This document shows positions 1-8,581 of a stretch of 64,000 nt of DNA, in pieces. The first letter of the stretch is position 1; every line of letters starts with the position of its first letter. Origin of the DNA: Bacteroides sp. CAG:530 (GTDB lineage: Bacteria > Bacteroidota > Bacteroidia > Bacteroidales > Bacteroidaceae); contig FR881229.1 in the NCBI GenBank assembly GCA_000434735.1, forward strand, positions 11,597 through 75,596, in the 5' to 3' direction. The position numbers and the translations under genes are program-made. The notes under the pieces are model-generated. The model was not told where the DNA came from. It ran no database searches and saw only the letters and a program-made list of their open reading frames with translations.

Positions 1-433
1 CGTCGTGAATAGCTTTTTCTATAACTTTCGACTCATGATATTCCGTACTCGTAGAATAATACAACTTTGCCAATTCCAGAATACGCTCAGCATGCTGTTT
101 AGGTTCCCATCCCGACCGCTTGGTATCTGCATAATTGATATCCGACCAGCTTCCATCTTCATTTTGCAGTTTCAGATACGCCTTTATCTTCACCAAGTCG
201 AAAGGATATTTCTGATGCAGCTCTACTACAGCCTGATCAGAAACCTCCGTCTCTGGCGCTATCTTTATAAAATCGGCCAACAACGAATCAGATTCATTTG
301 CAGGGGATATTAACATTGACCTGTAATTGTCCTTAATCCGTTTTATATTTTCTTGACCAAAAGCCTTAGACGTACAAACCACAAACAGCAAGACGCATCC
401 TACAAGCAACCTAATAAATACATTTTTAACCAT
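1..433 (-). CDS. Polysaccharide lyase family 8-like enzyme, N-terminal fragment
   Basis: This is the 5' end (144 codons) of a gene that runs off the left edge; it lies below the usual ORF size cut and was found by reading the minus strand from the ATG at 433. The protein starts with a signal peptide (hydrophobic LLVGCVLLFVV, likely cleavage after AFG). About 50 residues in comes a helical segment containing LKLQNEDGSWSDINY and later HAERILELAKLYY. That pattern resembles the start of the alpha-toroid domain of family 8 lyases (chondroitin AC, hyaluronate and xanthan lyases), which cleave uronic-acid polysaccharides by beta-elimination in the periplasm or on the surface. Catalytic residues lie beyond the window, so substrate cannot be judged. 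No clear promoter box was seen upstream. Confidence 0.65.
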   Translation of the reverse strand, partial: MVKNVFIRLLVGCVLLFVVCTSKAFGQENIKRIKDNYRSMLISPANESDSLLADFIKIAPETEVSDQAVVELHQKYPFDLVKIKAYLKLQNEDGSWSDINYADTKRSGWEPKQHAERILELAKLYYSTSTEYHESKVIEKAIHD

Positions 434-532
434 ATTACGTTTTTAATATTAAATATCAGAGCCCAATTACCTCAAAGCACATTCTCCTTTCTCTCAATAA
501 GCGGTTTTAAAGAAGCGGAGGGAAAGCTATAA

Positions 533-592
533 AATAAAAGCGAATCTTTTTCCATTTCCGCAAATCGAAATACTGAAAAAAATCCGCTTTCA
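533..592 (-). terminator. Probable terminator of the CoA-transferase gene
   Basis: Reading the minus strand just past the stop at 605, AAAGCGGATTTTTTTC pairs with GAAAAAGATTCGCTTT across a loop of about 26 nt, with two wobble or mismatch positions. A T-rich tail (TTTTATTTT) follows. It would end transcription from the gene at 605-2101 before the lyase start at 433. Confidence 0.5.
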
Positions 593-604
593 TTATCATG
601 TTGT

Positions 605-2101
605 CTAACGGTCGAAGTCGGCCCAGTTAGTAAGGCGCATATCACCTTGTTTTATAAACACCTGATGCATTCCCAGTGCTGCCGACAAGCTATGACAAGT
701 CTGCCCCTTAGTCGATATTTTCAAATAATCCCATAGCAACTGACGGTAGTCGGGATGAGCACAGTTCTCTATAACTGACTGCGCGCGTTCCATCGGGCTC
801 TTACCACGCAAATCGGCTATACCCTGCTCGGTAATAATAACGTTTACAGAGTGTTCGCTATGGTCGAGATGCGAAACCATCGGAACGATTGAGCTTATAC
901 AGCCATTCTTTGCGGTAGAAGGACAAGAGAAGATGGAGATGTAAGCGCTACGCGTAAAGTCGCCCGAACCACCGATACCGTTCATCATCTTGGTTCCGCA
1001 GATATGGGTAGAGTTCACATTTCCGTATATATCGGCTTCGATAGCAGTATTCATAGAAATCACACCGATTCTACGTACTACTTCCGGACAGTTGGATATT
1101 TCCGACGGACGAAGCACCAGCTTATGACGGAAGAAGTCCATATTATCGTATATATCTTGCAAGCAATCGTTGGTAACGGTAAGCGAGCATGTACTACCGA
1201 ATTTGATACGACCTTCTTTAAGCAGTTTTATCACCGAATTCTGAATTACCTCGGTATACATTTCAAATGGCGGGATGCTTTGGTCACGGCCCAACGCACT
1301 AAGTACTGCGTTCGCAATATTACCTACGCCCGACTGTAACGGAAGGAATGTGCTAGGGATGATGCCCTTGCGCAAATCGGAAGCTAAGAAATCGGCTACA
1401 TTCTGTCCTATCTTATCTGTAACAGGATCGGGTTCTGTAAATCCGCGAGCCTCATCCGGAAGATTTACCTCTACTACTCCCACAATCTTCGATGGGTCTA
1501 CCTGTATATACGACAAGCCTATGCGGTCTTCCGGACGTACAATGGGCACCGGACGACGATAAGGCGGGCGCTCCAATTCATATAAGTCGTGAATACCTAT
1601 CATACGCTTACTATGCGCCGCATTAAGTTCAACGATAATCCTATCTGCCAGACGAGCTATAGTAGGCGAAATACCAACACCAGCGGTAAGGAAAATACGT
1701 CCATCGTCTGTTATCTCGCACGCCTCTATAATAGCGGTAGTAACATGACCTAGGAAACCCGAGCGCAATCGCTGTGCCACTTGCGAAAGATGGATATCCG
1801 TATAATTAATTTCACCGTTGTTTACCGCTTTTCGGAAATCGGAATTAGTAGTATAAGGAGCGCGGAAATCGATGGCCTTTACCTTAGAAAGAACGCCGTC
1901 GCACGAATCTCCAGTAGAAGCACCGGTAATGATACCTATCTTAAAAGGTTCCCCTTTAGAATGTTTCTCTTCTGCTATTTTAGCCAATGCCGCAGTAACA
2001 GCTTTCGGGCTACCTGCCGGAGTAAAGCCACTAAGCGCTATAATCTCACCATTATTGATAAGACTAGCAGCTTCGGCGGCTGTCATAAAAGTATAATTCA
2101 T
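605..2101 (-). CDS. Acetyl-CoA hydrolase/transferase family protein (succinyl-CoA:acetate CoA-transferase type)
   Basis: A 498-residue class I CoA-transferase of the Cat1/AarC type. These cytosolic enzymes move CoA between acetate and succinate (or another acid) through a glutamyl-CoA thioester, which fits the acetate- and succinate-producing fermentation of this group. The sequence carries the family marks in order: SGFTPAGSPK near residue 24, SGVGNIANAV near 257, the probable catalytic glutamate E284 in MYTEVIQ, GIGGSGDFTR near 378, and TEQGIADLRG in the C-terminal third. Length matches the family. The small membrane-anchored protein gene at 2153-2659 is upstream on the same strand with a 51-bp gap and no clear -7 box between, so co-transcription is possible. 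Whether it acts as a transferase or a hydrolase cannot be settled from sequence. Confidence 0.88.
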   Translation of the reverse strand: MNYTFMTAAEAASLINNGEIIALSGFTPAGSPKAVTAALAKIAEEKHSKGEPFKIGIITGASTGDSCDGVLSKVKAIDFRAPYTTNSDFRKAVNNGEINYTDIHLSQVAQRLRSGFLGHVTTAIIEACEITDDGRIFLTAGVGISPTIARLADRIIVELNAAHSKRMIGIHDLYELERPPYRRPVPIVRPEDRIGLSYIQVDPSKIVGVVEVNLPDEARGFTEPDPVTDKIGQNVADFLASDLRKGIIPSTFLPLQSGVGNIANAVLSALGRDQSIPPFEMYTEVIQNSVIKLLKEGRIKFGSTCSLTVTNDCLQDIYDNMDFFRHKLVLRPSEISNCPEVVRRIGVISMNTAIEADIYGNVNSTHICGTKMMNGIGGSGDFTRSAYISIFSCPSTAKNGCISSIVPMVSHLDHSEHSVNVIITEQGIADLRGKSPMERAQSVIENCAHPDYRQLLWDYLKISTKGQTCHSLSAALGMHQVFIKQGDMRLTNWADFDR

Positions 2102-2152
2102 GGTATTAAGGTTGATTAGTTAATAAGTAATGTGTAGTATCAGATACCGAAA

Positions 2153-2659
2153 TCAATATTTCCGGTTGAATATTTCAGAATATATAAAAGCGCGTCTTGC
2201 CTCTTCTGGAGAACGCAAAGATACACGTGTACTATGAGATGGTTTCTCCACCTCTATAGGTTCTTTCTTAGGAGCCGCGCTTACTGCACTTCGCACTCCT
2301 TCCGCTTCGGGTTTGAAAGAATATTCTATGCGCTCTTTCTTTTTCTTAGACTTAACCTTCTTTTCGGGAGTAGGAACAGGAATAGCATCTATCACCACCT
2401 GACGCAAATCAAATGGTTTAGGAATAGGCGTTACGCCTTTCCCAATCGGATTGAAAGGAGGCTGAACAGACCGTTTTTTCTGCACGGGCTTTTTCTTTTC
2501 CTTTTTTTTCTTCTCGGCAAAAGTCTGCCATAAGCCTAAAAACATGAACAGTATAAATGTAAGTATTCCAAATATATCCTCCATAATAAATCTTGCTGTA
2601 AAGTATAACATTAAAGACATGAACAGTATAAATGCAAGTATTCCAAATATATCTTCCAT
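2153..2659 (-). CDS. Small N-terminally anchored basic protein, unknown function
   Basis: A 168-residue protein of a kind often seen in Bacteroidales: a short N-terminal membrane segment starting MEDIFGIL, then a Lys-rich stretch (KKKKEKKK) and a low-complexity cytosolic tail ending in a short conserved-looking segment (SPEEARRAFIYSEIFNR). The N-terminus is duplicated: the block MEDIFGILxFILFM with its hydrophobic flank occurs twice because of a 75-bp tandem duplication. I placed the start at 2659 because a -7 box (TATCTTTG, 2687-2694) puts the mRNA start near 2680, excluding upstream Mets, and because AGCAGGA precedes this ATG. The second copy has AGCAAGA instead. The downstream ATG at 2584 would give the 143-residue ancestral form. 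Function not recognised. Confidence 0.6.
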   Translation of the reverse strand: MEDIFGILAFILFMSLMLYFTARFIMEDIFGILTFILFMFLGLWQTFAEKKKKEKKKPVQKKRSVQPPFNPIGKGVTPIPKPFDLRQVVIDAIPVPTPEKKVKSKKKKERIEYSFKPEAEGVRSAVSAAPKKEPIEVEKPSHSTRVSLRSPEEARRAFIYSEIFNRKY

Positions 2660-2692
2660 AATAAGTCCTGCTGTAAAGTATAACATCAAAGA
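2543..2692. repeat. 75-bp tandem direct duplication, two diverged copies
   Basis: Copies are 2543-2617 and 2618-2692. They differ at five of 75 positions, and all five differences are transitions. 75 is a multiple of three, so the reading frame of the minus-strand gene is kept and its first 25 codons are doubled. On the plus strand the duplication also creates a false in-frame extension upstream of miaB. Confidence 0.97.
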
Positions 2693-2694
2693 TA
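2687..2694 (-). promoter_or_regulatory. Bacteroides-type -7 box for the gene at 2153-2659
   Basis: The minus strand reads TATCTTTG, an exact match to TAnnTTTG. It sits 27 bp before the ATG at 2659 and is divergent from the miaB box at 2737. The equivalent place in the inner duplicate copy reads TGTCTTTA, so only the outer box looks functional. Confidence 0.6.
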
Positions 2695-2717
2695 CTAATA
2701 AATATTACATAACATGG

Positions 2718-2744
2718 ATTTTAACCAAGAATCACATATCTTTG
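2718..2744 (+). promoter_or_regulatory. Promoter of miaB
   Basis: TATCTTTG at 2737-2744 matches the Bacteroides -7 consensus exactly; TTTT at about 2719-2722 is a weak -33 candidate. The start codon at 2772 lies 27 bp downstream, which rules out the longer in-frame extension starting near 2544. Confidence 0.6.
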
Positions 2745-2771
2745 CGCACAAATTTATCAATTAATAACATT

Positions 2772-4145
2772 ATGACAAATCAGACTGCGGAAGCGGACTT
2801 TAAATCCGCAACCAATCAAGAAAACAAAAAGCTGTTTATCGAAACTTATGGATGCCAAATGAACGTGGCCGACAGCGAAGTTATTGCCTCTATCATGCAG
2901 ATGGCAGGTTATTCTACATGCGAAACTTTGGAAGAAGCCGACGCTGTATTCATGAACACTTGTTCTATCAGAGACAACGCCGAACAGAAGATCTTCAACA
3001 GACTGGAGTTCTTCCATTCTTTGCGTAAGAAACGCAAACATCTTATAGTAGGTGTTTTAGGATGTATGGCAGAGCGAGTAAAGAACGACCTTATAGAAAA
3101 CCATCATGTAGATTTGGTGGCAGGTCCCGACTCTTATCTTACTCTTCCCGACCTTATCGCATCAGTAGAAACCGGAAATAAGGCTATCAATGTAGAACTG
3201 TCTACTACAGAGACTTACCGCGATGTTATCCCATCACGTATCTGCGGGAACCACATTTCAGGATTCGTTTCTATCATGCGTGGATGCAACAACTTCTGCC
3301 ACTACTGCATTGTTCCTTATACTCGCGGACGAGAAAGAAGTCGCGACGTAGAAAGCATTTTGAACGAAGTACTCGACCTTAAGCAAAAAGGTTATAAAGA
3401 AGTAACCTTGCTTGGACAGAATGTAAACTCCTACCGCTTTGAGCGAGACGGGCAGACTGTAACCTTCCCTATGTTGCTTCGCACTGTGGCCGAAGCCGTT
3501 CCCGAAATGCGCGTTCGCTTCACTACTTCGCATCCTAAAGACATGAGTGATGAGACTCTGCACGTTATAGCGGAAGTGCCCAACGTATGCAAGCACATTC
3601 ACCTGCCAGTACAAAGCGGAAGCTCACGCATCCTGAAGCTGATGAACAGAAAGTATACTCGCGAATGGTATTTGGAAAGAGTAGACGCTATACGTCGCAT
3701 CATCCCCGACTGCGGATTAAGTACAGATATATTCTCTGGCTATCATTCGGAAACCGAAGAAGATCATCAGATGAGTCTCTCGCTGATGCGCGAATGCCAA
3801 TATGATTCAGCCTTTATGTTTAAGTATTCAGAACGTCCGGGCACATACGCATCGAAACATCTGCCCGATGATATCTCTGAAGAAGTAAAGATTAGACGCT
3901 TGAACGAAATGATAGAACTGCAGAACCAGCTATCAGCCGAAAGCAATGCCAAAGATGTAGGAAAGACTTTCCAAGTGTTGGTAGAAGGAGTTTCAAAACG
4001 TTCAAAAGAACAGCTGTTTGGCCGTACCGAGCAAAACAAAGTGGTGGTATTCGACAGAGGCACACACCGTATTGGCGACTTCGTTAATGTTAGAATTACA
4101 GAATCCAGCTCGGCAACATTAAAAGGCGTGGAAGTAATTGATTGA
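2772..4145 (+). CDS. miaB: tRNA-2-methylthio-N6-dimethylallyladenosine synthase MiaB
   Basis: A 457-residue radical-SAM methylthiotransferase that adds the methylthio group to i6A37 of tRNAs reading UNN codons. Visible marks are the N-terminal UPF0004 domain with three cluster cysteines (C28 in ETYGCQMN, the cysteine in NTCSIRDNA, and that in VLGCMAE), the radical-SAM motif CNNFCHYC near residue 175, and a C-terminal TRAM domain (about 380-445) containing LFGRTEQNKVVVF. An in-frame upstream extension to 2544 exists, but its first codons lie in the 75-bp duplication and upstream of the -7 box at 2737, so I use the ATG at 2772, giving MTNQTAEADF. The gene is divergent from the duplicated small gene and about 130 bp from the DsbD-like gene, which has its own box. 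Confidence 0.95.
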   Translation: MTNQTAEADFKSATNQENKKLFIETYGCQMNVADSEVIASIMQMAGYSTCETLEEADAVFMNTCSIRDNAEQKIFNRLEFFHSLRKKRKHLIVGVLGCMAERVKNDLIENHHVDLVAGPDSYLTLPDLIASVETGNKAINVELSTTETYRDVIPSRICGNHISGFVSIMRGCNNFCHYCIVPYTRGRERSRDVESILNEVLDLKQKGYKEVTLLGQNVNSYRFERDGQTVTFPMLLRTVAEAVPEMRVRFTTSHPKDMSDETLHVIAEVPNVCKHIHLPVQSGSSRILKLMNRKYTREWYLERVDAIRRIIPDCGLSTDIFSGYHSETEEDHQMSLSLMRECQYDSAFMFKYSERPGTYASKHLPDDISEEVKIRRLNEMIELQNQLSAESNAKDVGKTFQVLVEGVSKRSKEQLFGRTEQNKVVVFDRGTHRIGDFVNVRITESSSATLKGVEVID

Positions 4146-4199
4146 ACAATAGTGATAGAAAATAGCTAATATTTTCATTGGATATTCACTTTATGATAG

Positions 4200-4207
4200 T
4201 ATTTTTG
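4200..4207 (+). promoter_or_regulatory. -7 box upstream of the DsbD-like gene
   Basis: TATTTTTG matches TAnnTTTG and lies 69 bp before the ATG at 4277. No convincing -33 TTTG was seen. Confidence 0.45.
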
Positions 4208-4276
4208 CACGCAAACAGCTATGAATTAAACATCTAATTAAATTCTAACTTATATAACACTTAAAAGCAAAGAGCA

Positions 4277-6313
4277 ATGATAAAAAGATTCACGCTTGGT
4301 TTATTGTTGATGGTCATTTCTTGCCTGTCGGTAGTTGCACAGATGCAAGACCCAGTACATTTCAAGACCGAATGGAAGAGCATTTCGGCCAACGAGGCTG
4401 AAATTATATTCAGTGCTACCATCGACCCTGGATGGCATGTTTACTCTACCGACTTGGGCGACGGCGGACCTACGCAAGCCACCATCAACATCGATAAGAT
4501 AAGCGGGGCTGCACTTGACGGTAAGTTGAAGCCGGGCTCTAATGAAATAAAGAAGATAGACCCCATCTTCGAAATGGAAGTTAAGTTCTTCGAAAAGACT
4601 GCCAAGTTCACTCAGAAAGTAAAACTTACCGGAGGCAAATATAGCGTCAGCGGTTACTTGGAATACGGTGCTTGCAATGACGAGAACTGTCTTCCTCCTA
4701 CTTCTGTAGATTTCACTTTCAGCGGAGAAGTTCCTGCACAGGCTAAAGCCGCAGATACCAAAGAAAAAGAAGCTCCCAAAAAAGAAGACGCTCCCGTTGA
4801 AGCTGTAGCAAAAGCCGATACTACTGTTGAAGCTCCCGCTGCTACAGATTCTACAGCTACCGAAACCACACTGCAAGGAACAACTAATTACTGGACTCCG
4901 GTAATCAGCGAACTAAGCAGTTACGGTGAAGGAACAAACGAGGAATCTCACTCATGGATATATATCTTCTTCACCGGCCTCATCGGCGGACTCTTGGCCT
5001 TGTTCACTCCGTGTGTTTGGCCTATCATCCCGATGACAGTAAGCTTCTTCTTGAAGCGTACCAAGGATAAGAAGAAAGGCATACGCGACGCTTGGACATA
5101 CGGTGCCTCTATCGTAGTGATATATGTCACCTTAGGATTGGCTATCACACTAATCTTCGGTGCCAGCGCATTGAACGCATTGTCTACAAACGCTATCTTC
5201 AACATCTTGTTCTGCTTAATGCTGGTAGTATTCGCCGCTTCTTTCTTCGGAGCGTTCGAGATTACATTGCCTTCTAAATGGAGTAACGCGGTAGACAGCA
5301 AGGCTGAAGCTACAACCGGCTTGCTTAGTATATTCTTGATGGCATTCACCCTTTCGTTGGTTTCTTTCTCTTGCACCGGACCTATCATAGGTTTCTTGCT
5401 GGTAGAAGTTTCAACTTCGGGTAGCGTGGTAGCTCCCGCCATCGGAATGTTAGGATTCGCCATCGCTCTTGCTTTGCCTTTCACTCTGTTCGCAATGTTC
5501 CCGTCATGGCTAAAGTCAATGCCTAAGTCGGGCGGATGGATGAATGTTATTAAAGTGTCATTAGGATTCCTTGAACTGGCATTCGCCTTGAAATTCCTCT
5601 CCGTAGCCGACTTGGCATACGGATGGAGAATCCTCGACCGCGAAACATTCTTGGCTTTATGGATTGTAATCTTCGGCTTGCTGGGTATGTATTTGTTGGG
5701 CAAAATCAAATTCCCGCACGATGACGACAATACTAAGGTAGGAGTAGGACGCTTCTTCCTGGCTTTGTTCTCATTGGCATTTGCAGTATACATGATTCCT
5801 GGATTGTGGGGAGCACCGCTTAAAGCTGTCAGCGCATTCGCGCCTCCTATGCAAACTCAAGACTTCAACCTCTACAAAAATGAAGTTCACGCTAAGTTCA
5901 ATGATTTCGACGCCGGTATGGAATATGCACGCCAGAACCATAAGCCTGTCATGATTGACTTTACAGGATACGGATGCGTAAACTGCCGTAAGATGGAGCT
6001 AGCCGTATGGACAGACCCGCAAATCAGTCAGATTATGAACGACGACTATGTATTGATAACACTCTACGTAGACGAAAAGACTAGTCTGCCTGAGCCTATC
6101 AAGATTACAGAAAACGGCAAGGAACGTACTCTGCGCACTATTGGCGATAAATGGAGCTACTTGCAGCGCTCTAAGTTCGGAGCCAACGCACAGCCGTTCT
6201 ATGTATTGCTCGACAATGAGGGCAAGCCGCTTAACTCTTCATATTCATACGATGAAGACATAGCTAAATACAAAGATTTCTTGCAGACCGGATTGAAGAA
6301 TTACAAGAAATAA
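4277..6313 (+). CDS. DsbD-like thiol:disulfide interchange protein
   Basis: A 678-residue inner-membrane protein that probably carries electrons from cytosolic thioredoxin to periplasmic thiols. Domain order: signal peptide (1-21); an N-terminal DsbD-alpha-like domain (about 22-150) with two cysteines in GACNDENCLPP; an Ala/Glu/Lys/Thr-rich linker (about 150-195); a transmembrane DsbD/CcdA-type core (about 225-515) with redox cysteines in TPCVWPIIPM (near 245) and SFSCTGPIIG; and a C-terminal thioredoxin-like domain with CVNC (near 566) in GYGCVNCRKME. The alpha-domain cysteines are four residues apart, unlike the classic arrangement but common in this phylum. It stands alone, bounded by its own -7 box and a strong terminator. 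Confidence 0.9.
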   Translation: MIKRFTLGLLLMVISCLSVVAQMQDPVHFKTEWKSISANEAEIIFSATIDPGWHVYSTDLGDGGPTQATINIDKISGAALDGKLKPGSNEIKKIDPIFEMEVKFFEKTAKFTQKVKLTGGKYSVSGYLEYGACNDENCLPPTSVDFTFSGEVPAQAKAADTKEKEAPKKEDAPVEAVAKADTTVEAPAATDSTATETTLQGTTNYWTPVISELSSYGEGTNEESHSWIYIFFTGLIGGLLALFTPCVWPIIPMTVSFFLKRTKDKKKGIRDAWTYGASIVVIYVTLGLAITLIFGASALNALSTNAIFNILFCLMLVVFAASFFGAFEITLPSKWSNAVDSKAEATTGLLSIFLMAFTLSLVSFSCTGPIIGFLLVEVSTSGSVVAPAIGMLGFAIALALPFTLFAMFPSWLKSMPKSGGWMNVIKVSLGFLELAFALKFLSVADLAYGWRILDRETFLALWIVIFGLLGMYLLGKIKFPHDDDNTKVGVGRFFLALFSLAFAVYMIPGLWGAPLKAVSAFAPPMQTQDFNLYKNEVHAKFNDFDAGMEYARQNHKPVMIDFTGYGCVNCRKMELAVWTDPQISQIMNDDYVLITLYVDEKTSLPEPIKITENGKERTLRTIGDKWSYLQRSKFGANAQPFYVLLDNEGKPLNSSYSYDEDIAKYKDFLQTGLKNYKK

Positions 6314-6327
6314 TATATCATCCTAGT

Positions 6328-6384
6328 AAAATACGGGGTGTGAAAGCATTGCTTCAAGCAAGCGGCTTTCGCACCCCGTATTTT
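6328..6384 (+). terminator. Strong intrinsic terminator after the DsbD-like gene
   Basis: A 19-bp stem (AAAATACGGGGTGTGAAAG, 6328-6346, with CTTTCGCACCCCGTATTTT, 6366-6384) has one mismatch and a 19-nt loop, and ends in a T-run (6381-6385). Confidence 0.9.
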
Positions 6385-6483
6385 TATCCCTCCTCATACA
6401 ATACCCATTCGTGTTAAAGATATTTAATGAATAGTCTTATATAACCGATTTGTTTGTTATTTTGCAGCAAATTAGGGAATAAA

Positions 6484-7383
6484 GTGAATATACTCAAAAT
6501 AGATACATGTCCGCTTTGCGGCAAAAACCACTTCGAAAAGGTACTATCGTGCACAGACCATTACGCTACCGGTGAATCGTTCGACATTTACCGATGCAAA
6601 GACTGTGGATTTATGTTTACCAGAAACGTGCCCGACGAAGCCGAAATAGGAAAGTATTACGAGTCGCCCGACTATGTTTCGCATACCGATACAAACAAAG
6701 GTCTGGCATTTCACCTCTATCACTACGTTCGTCGCTATATGCTACGTCGTAAATCACAACTCATTAAGCGTGGATGCGGCTTAAGCCGTGGACGATTGCT
6801 CGATATAGGCACAGGCACAGGCTATTTCAGCCACTATATGCAATCGTGCGGCTGGAAAGTATCGGCTATCGAAAAAAGTCCGCAGGCACGAGAGTTCGCA
6901 AAAAAGCGTTTCGGACTAGAAGTAATGCCTTCCGAAGCACTGTTTACCCTGCCAGCAGACAGTTTCGACGTAATAACCCTATGGCACGTAATGGAACATC
7001 TGCAAAACCTGAACGAAGTATGGGAGAAGCTGTACAGCACATTAGCCGACAGAGGTGCACTGATAATAGCCGTACCAAACCCCAGCTCTTTCGACGCATC
7101 TTACTATAAGGAGAACTGGGCGGCATACGATGTACCTCGCCATCTGTGGCACTTCACCCCATCGACCATACAACAAATGGGAGCCAAACACGGATTTGTT
7201 TTGGTAGAGCATCACCCTATGCCTTTTGACGCATTTTATGTGTCGTGGCTTTCAGAGAAATATAAAAAATCATCCTTGCCATTCATAAAAGGTATGTGGA
7301 AAGGGCTGGAGGCCGGAATAGCTTCGCTCACAAAGAAAGAGAGAAGCAGTTCCATGATTTATATCTTCAGAAAGAAACAATAA
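6484..7383 (+). CDS. Class I SAM-dependent methyltransferase with N-terminal zinc ribbon
   Basis: A 299-residue protein. Residues about 7-45 carry CPLCG and CKDCG, a four-cysteine zinc-binding pair. The methyltransferase fold follows, with the SAM-binding loop LLDIGTGTGYFS near 105, DVITLWHVMEHL after beta-4 and ALIIAVPNP after beta-5. This layout (zinc ribbon plus Methyltransf_23-like domain) is common in Bacteroidales next to ftsX and is often tied to small-molecule or lipid methylation, but no substrate can be given. I chose the GTG at 6484 over an upstream TTG at 6454, because protein from that TTG would add residues before the zinc ribbon that look non-conserved; this is a judgement. The ftsX gene follows after 33 bp, so they are probably co-transcribed. 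Confidence 0.78.
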   Translation: MNILKIDTCPLCGKNHFEKVLSCTDHYATGESFDIYRCKDCGFMFTRNVPDEAEIGKYYESPDYVSHTDTNKGLAFHLYHYVRRYMLRRKSQLIKRGCGLSRGRLLDIGTGTGYFSHYMQSCGWKVSAIEKSPQAREFAKKRFGLEVMPSEALFTLPADSFDVITLWHVMEHLQNLNEVWEKLYSTLADRGALIIAVPNPSSFDASYYKENWAAYDVPRHLWHFTPSTIQQMGAKHGFVLVEHHPMPFDAFYVSWLSEKYKKSSLPFIKGMWKGLEAGIASLTKKERSSSMIYIFRKKQ

Positions 7384-7416
7384 ACGGAGATCTTTTAAGA
7401 TACATACAGTATAGCC

Positions 7417-8286
7417 ATGAGTAAAAAAGCAGGGTCTTTCTTTAATATGCAGTTCATCACTTCAAGCATCAGCACCATGTTGGTATTGCTGCTCTTGGGC
7501 TTGGTAGTGTTTTTTGTCTTGTCGGCAAACAATCTTTCCGTATACGTAAGAGAAAACATCGCGTTTTCTATCCAACTGAGTGACGACATGAAAGAACCGG
7601 CAATTATAGAATTTCAAAAAAAGCTCAACAAAGAGCCGTTCGTAAAACAGACAACTTATATATCGAAAGAACAAGCTCTGAAAGAACACCGCGAAGCTAT
7701 GGGGACAGACCCTGCCGAATTCTTAGGATATAACCCGTTCAACGCATCTATCGAAGTTAAGCTGAATGCCGATTATGCCAATTCTGACAGCATAGCATGG
7801 ATAAAAGACGCTATCTTATCTAACAAGCATATTCTGGATGTTGACTATCCGCAAGACTTGCTCGACTCCGTTAATAACAATATCCGAAAAATTAGCTTCG
7901 CTTTATTAAGTCTTGCCGCTCTGCTTACGCTCATTTCGTTTGCATTGATAAACAACACTATACAACTTACCATCTACTCGCAACGCTTTCTTATACACAC
8001 CATGAAACTGGTAGGGGCAAGTTGGACGTTCATACGCCGCCCGTTCATAGCGCGAAACGTATGGATAGGCATATTAGCGGCTACAATGGCCAATGCCGTA
8101 TTAATAGGCATGGCATACGCCCTTGTAAACTATCAGCCAGACATAATTACCGTAGCTACCCCTAAGGTAATGCTTATCGTAATGGCGGCAGTATTCGTGT
8201 TCGGAGTAACCATCACCACACTCTGCGCTTTCATCTCTATCAACAAATATCTGCATATGAAAGCCGGAGAACTTTATTATATATAA
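7417..8286 (+). CDS. ftsX: Cell division protein FtsX
   Basis: A 289-residue inner-membrane protein, the permease-like partner of FtsE that controls peptidoglycan hydrolases at the septum. Four membrane segments are visible (about 16-40, 158-182, 205-232 and 245-270). Between the first and second is a periplasmic loop of about 115 residues containing FVKQTTYISKEQALKE, the typical FtsX extracellular domain; the FtsX core near the second segment has ISFALINNTIQLTIYSQR. FtsE is not in the window, as is usual for this order, where ftsX instead heads a run with DUF3098, uppP, truB, queA and folK. Confidence 0.92.
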   Translation: MSKKAGSFFNMQFITSSISTMLVLLLLGLVVFFVLSANNLSVYVRENIAFSIQLSDDMKEPAIIEFQKKLNKEPFVKQTTYISKEQALKEHREAMGTDPAEFLGYNPFNASIEVKLNADYANSDSIAWIKDAILSNKHILDVDYPQDLLDSVNNNIRKISFALLSLAALLTLISFALINNTIQLTIYSQRFLIHTMKLVGASWTFIRRPFIARNVWIGILAATMANAVLIGMAYALVNYQPDIITVATPKVMLIVMAAVFVFGVTITTLCAFISINKYLHMKAGELYYI

Positions 8287-8311
8287 CAATTCATCAACCA
8301 AAAAACGCTAT

Positions 8312-8551
8312 ATGGATAAAAGAAACTTTGCATTCGATAAAACAAACTTCATCTTGCTGGGAGCAGGCATGATAGTTATCATCATCGGCTTCTTGCTTAT
8401 GACAGGCCCCGGCTCTACAGAAACAACGTTCGAACCGGATATTTTCAGCGTACGCCGTATCAGAGTAGCTCCGGTGGTATGCTTCTTTGGCTTCATATTT
8501 ATGATTTACGGTATACTGAGAAAGCCCAAGACTATTGACGAAACGAAATAA
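8312..8551 (+). CDS. DUF3098-type small membrane protein
   Basis: A 79-residue protein with two predicted membrane helices (about 13-30 and 52-68) and the family's N-terminal segment FAFDKTNFILLGAG and central EPDIFSVRRIRVAP. It lies 25 bp after ftsX and 30 bp before uppP, the place where this family is found across the phylum. A role in envelope or septum biology is implied by context only. Confidence 0.85.
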   Translation: MDKRNFAFDKTNFILLGAGMIVIIIGFLLMTGPGSTETTFEPDIFSVRRIRVAPVVCFFGFIFMIYGILRKPKTIDETK

Positions 8552-8581
8552 TCTAATTTATAACATATAAATATCACAAGC

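Noticed and set aside
2544..2771. N-terminal extension of MiaB
   Set aside because: It lies upstream of the -7 box at 2737 and in the tandem duplication; MiaB proteins of this group start near MTNQTAEADF.
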